Part shown: positions 5,005-5,131 of the stretch, in pieces
Layout of the letters: every line of letters starts with the position of its first letter
Numbering within the stretch: the first letter of the stretch is position 1
From: Sulfurovum sp.
Lineage (GTDB): Bacteria > Campylobacterota > Campylobacteria > Campylobacterales > Sulfurovaceae
Length of the DNA: 5,131 nt
Assembly (NCBI GenBank): GCA_015490315.1
Contig: WFYB01000181.1
Span: 1-5,131, forward strand
Direction: 5' to 3'
Made by a program: the position numbers and the translations under genes
Notes under the pieces: generated by a model
Database searches by the model: none
What the model saw: the letters and a program-made list of their open reading frames with translations, nothing else
What the model was told of the DNA's origin: nothing

Positions 5005-5131
5005 CTATTTAGCCCGTTTTTCTAAATAATCAACGATTAATTTCTTCTTCATTTCAATGCCGATTCCACGATGAATTTTTAGCAGCATTTTCATCGGAGA
5101 AAAGAGACCGCCATCTAATGCATTGGTTGTA
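5005..5131 (-). CDS. Transposase, C-terminal fragment (runs off the window)
   Basis: The last 41 residues of a minus-strand protein are visible, ending in a stop at 5005-5007. The segment TTNALDGGLFSPMKMLLKIH, followed by RG, matches the 'TTNxxEGGxxxxxKxxLRxHRG' pattern near the C-terminus of IS256-related (IS1249-like) and similar DDE transposases. The lysine-rich tail EMKKKLIVDYLEKRAK is also typical. An aspartate stands where most relatives have glutamate in the EGG block. Codon use and surroundings are clearly more AT-rich than mqo and gltA, fitting acquired DNA. Whether the gene is intact cannot be told, since the 5' part and the other insertion-sequence end are outside the window. The 3' element boundary is not fixed but may coincide with the dyad at 4917-4938. 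Confidence 0.6.
   Translation of the reverse strand, partial: TTNALDGGLFSPMKMLLKIHRGIGIEMKKKLIVDYLEKRAK

Overview
The window looks like part of a chromosome from a Campylobacterota (former Epsilonproteobacteria) bacterium, perhaps near Sulfurovum or Sulfurimonas. The reasons are a short Mqo of the Campylobacter/Helicobacter size, a proteobacterial-type citrate synthase, and promoters with clear -10 boxes but weak -35 boxes. The genus is a guess from general resemblance, because no database search was possible.

Layout. Positions 29-1048 (minus strand) encode the radical-bearing beta subunit of ribonucleotide reductase (nrdB). An 82-base divergent spacer separates it from a plus-strand gene at 1131-1655, a 174-residue protein of unknown function. 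Its strand/helix order recalls a methyltransferase fold without the SAM-binding glycine loop, and its start codon may be leaderless. Positions 1656-2209 hold no convincing gene but are packed with structure: two tandem 93-base units, each with two hairpins whose stems change in a compensatory way while loops and bases stay fixed; two facing arrays of a 7-base repeat; a GAGA-capped hairpin; and a roughly 95-base imperfect palindrome. A promoter follows. Positions 2210-3568 encode malate:quinone oxidoreductase (mqo) and 3531-4814 encode citrate synthase (gltA), overlapping by 38 bases. Downstream lie two dyads that share the same 8-base arms, an AT-rich stretch, and the C-terminal end of a minus-strand transposase running off the window.

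How the genes work together. Mqo oxidises malate to oxaloacetate and passes electrons to the quinone pool. GltA condenses that oxaloacetate with acetyl-CoA to form citrate. The overlap and lack of a separate promoter suggest the two are co-transcribed and translationally coupled as an oxidative TCA module. NrdB is a separate housekeeping function (dNTP supply).

The best candidate for something undescribed is the 1656-1833 tandem element. Six base pairs differ between the two copies at both positions yet still pair, which points to selection on folded RNA or single-stranded DNA. Its function cannot be told from this window.
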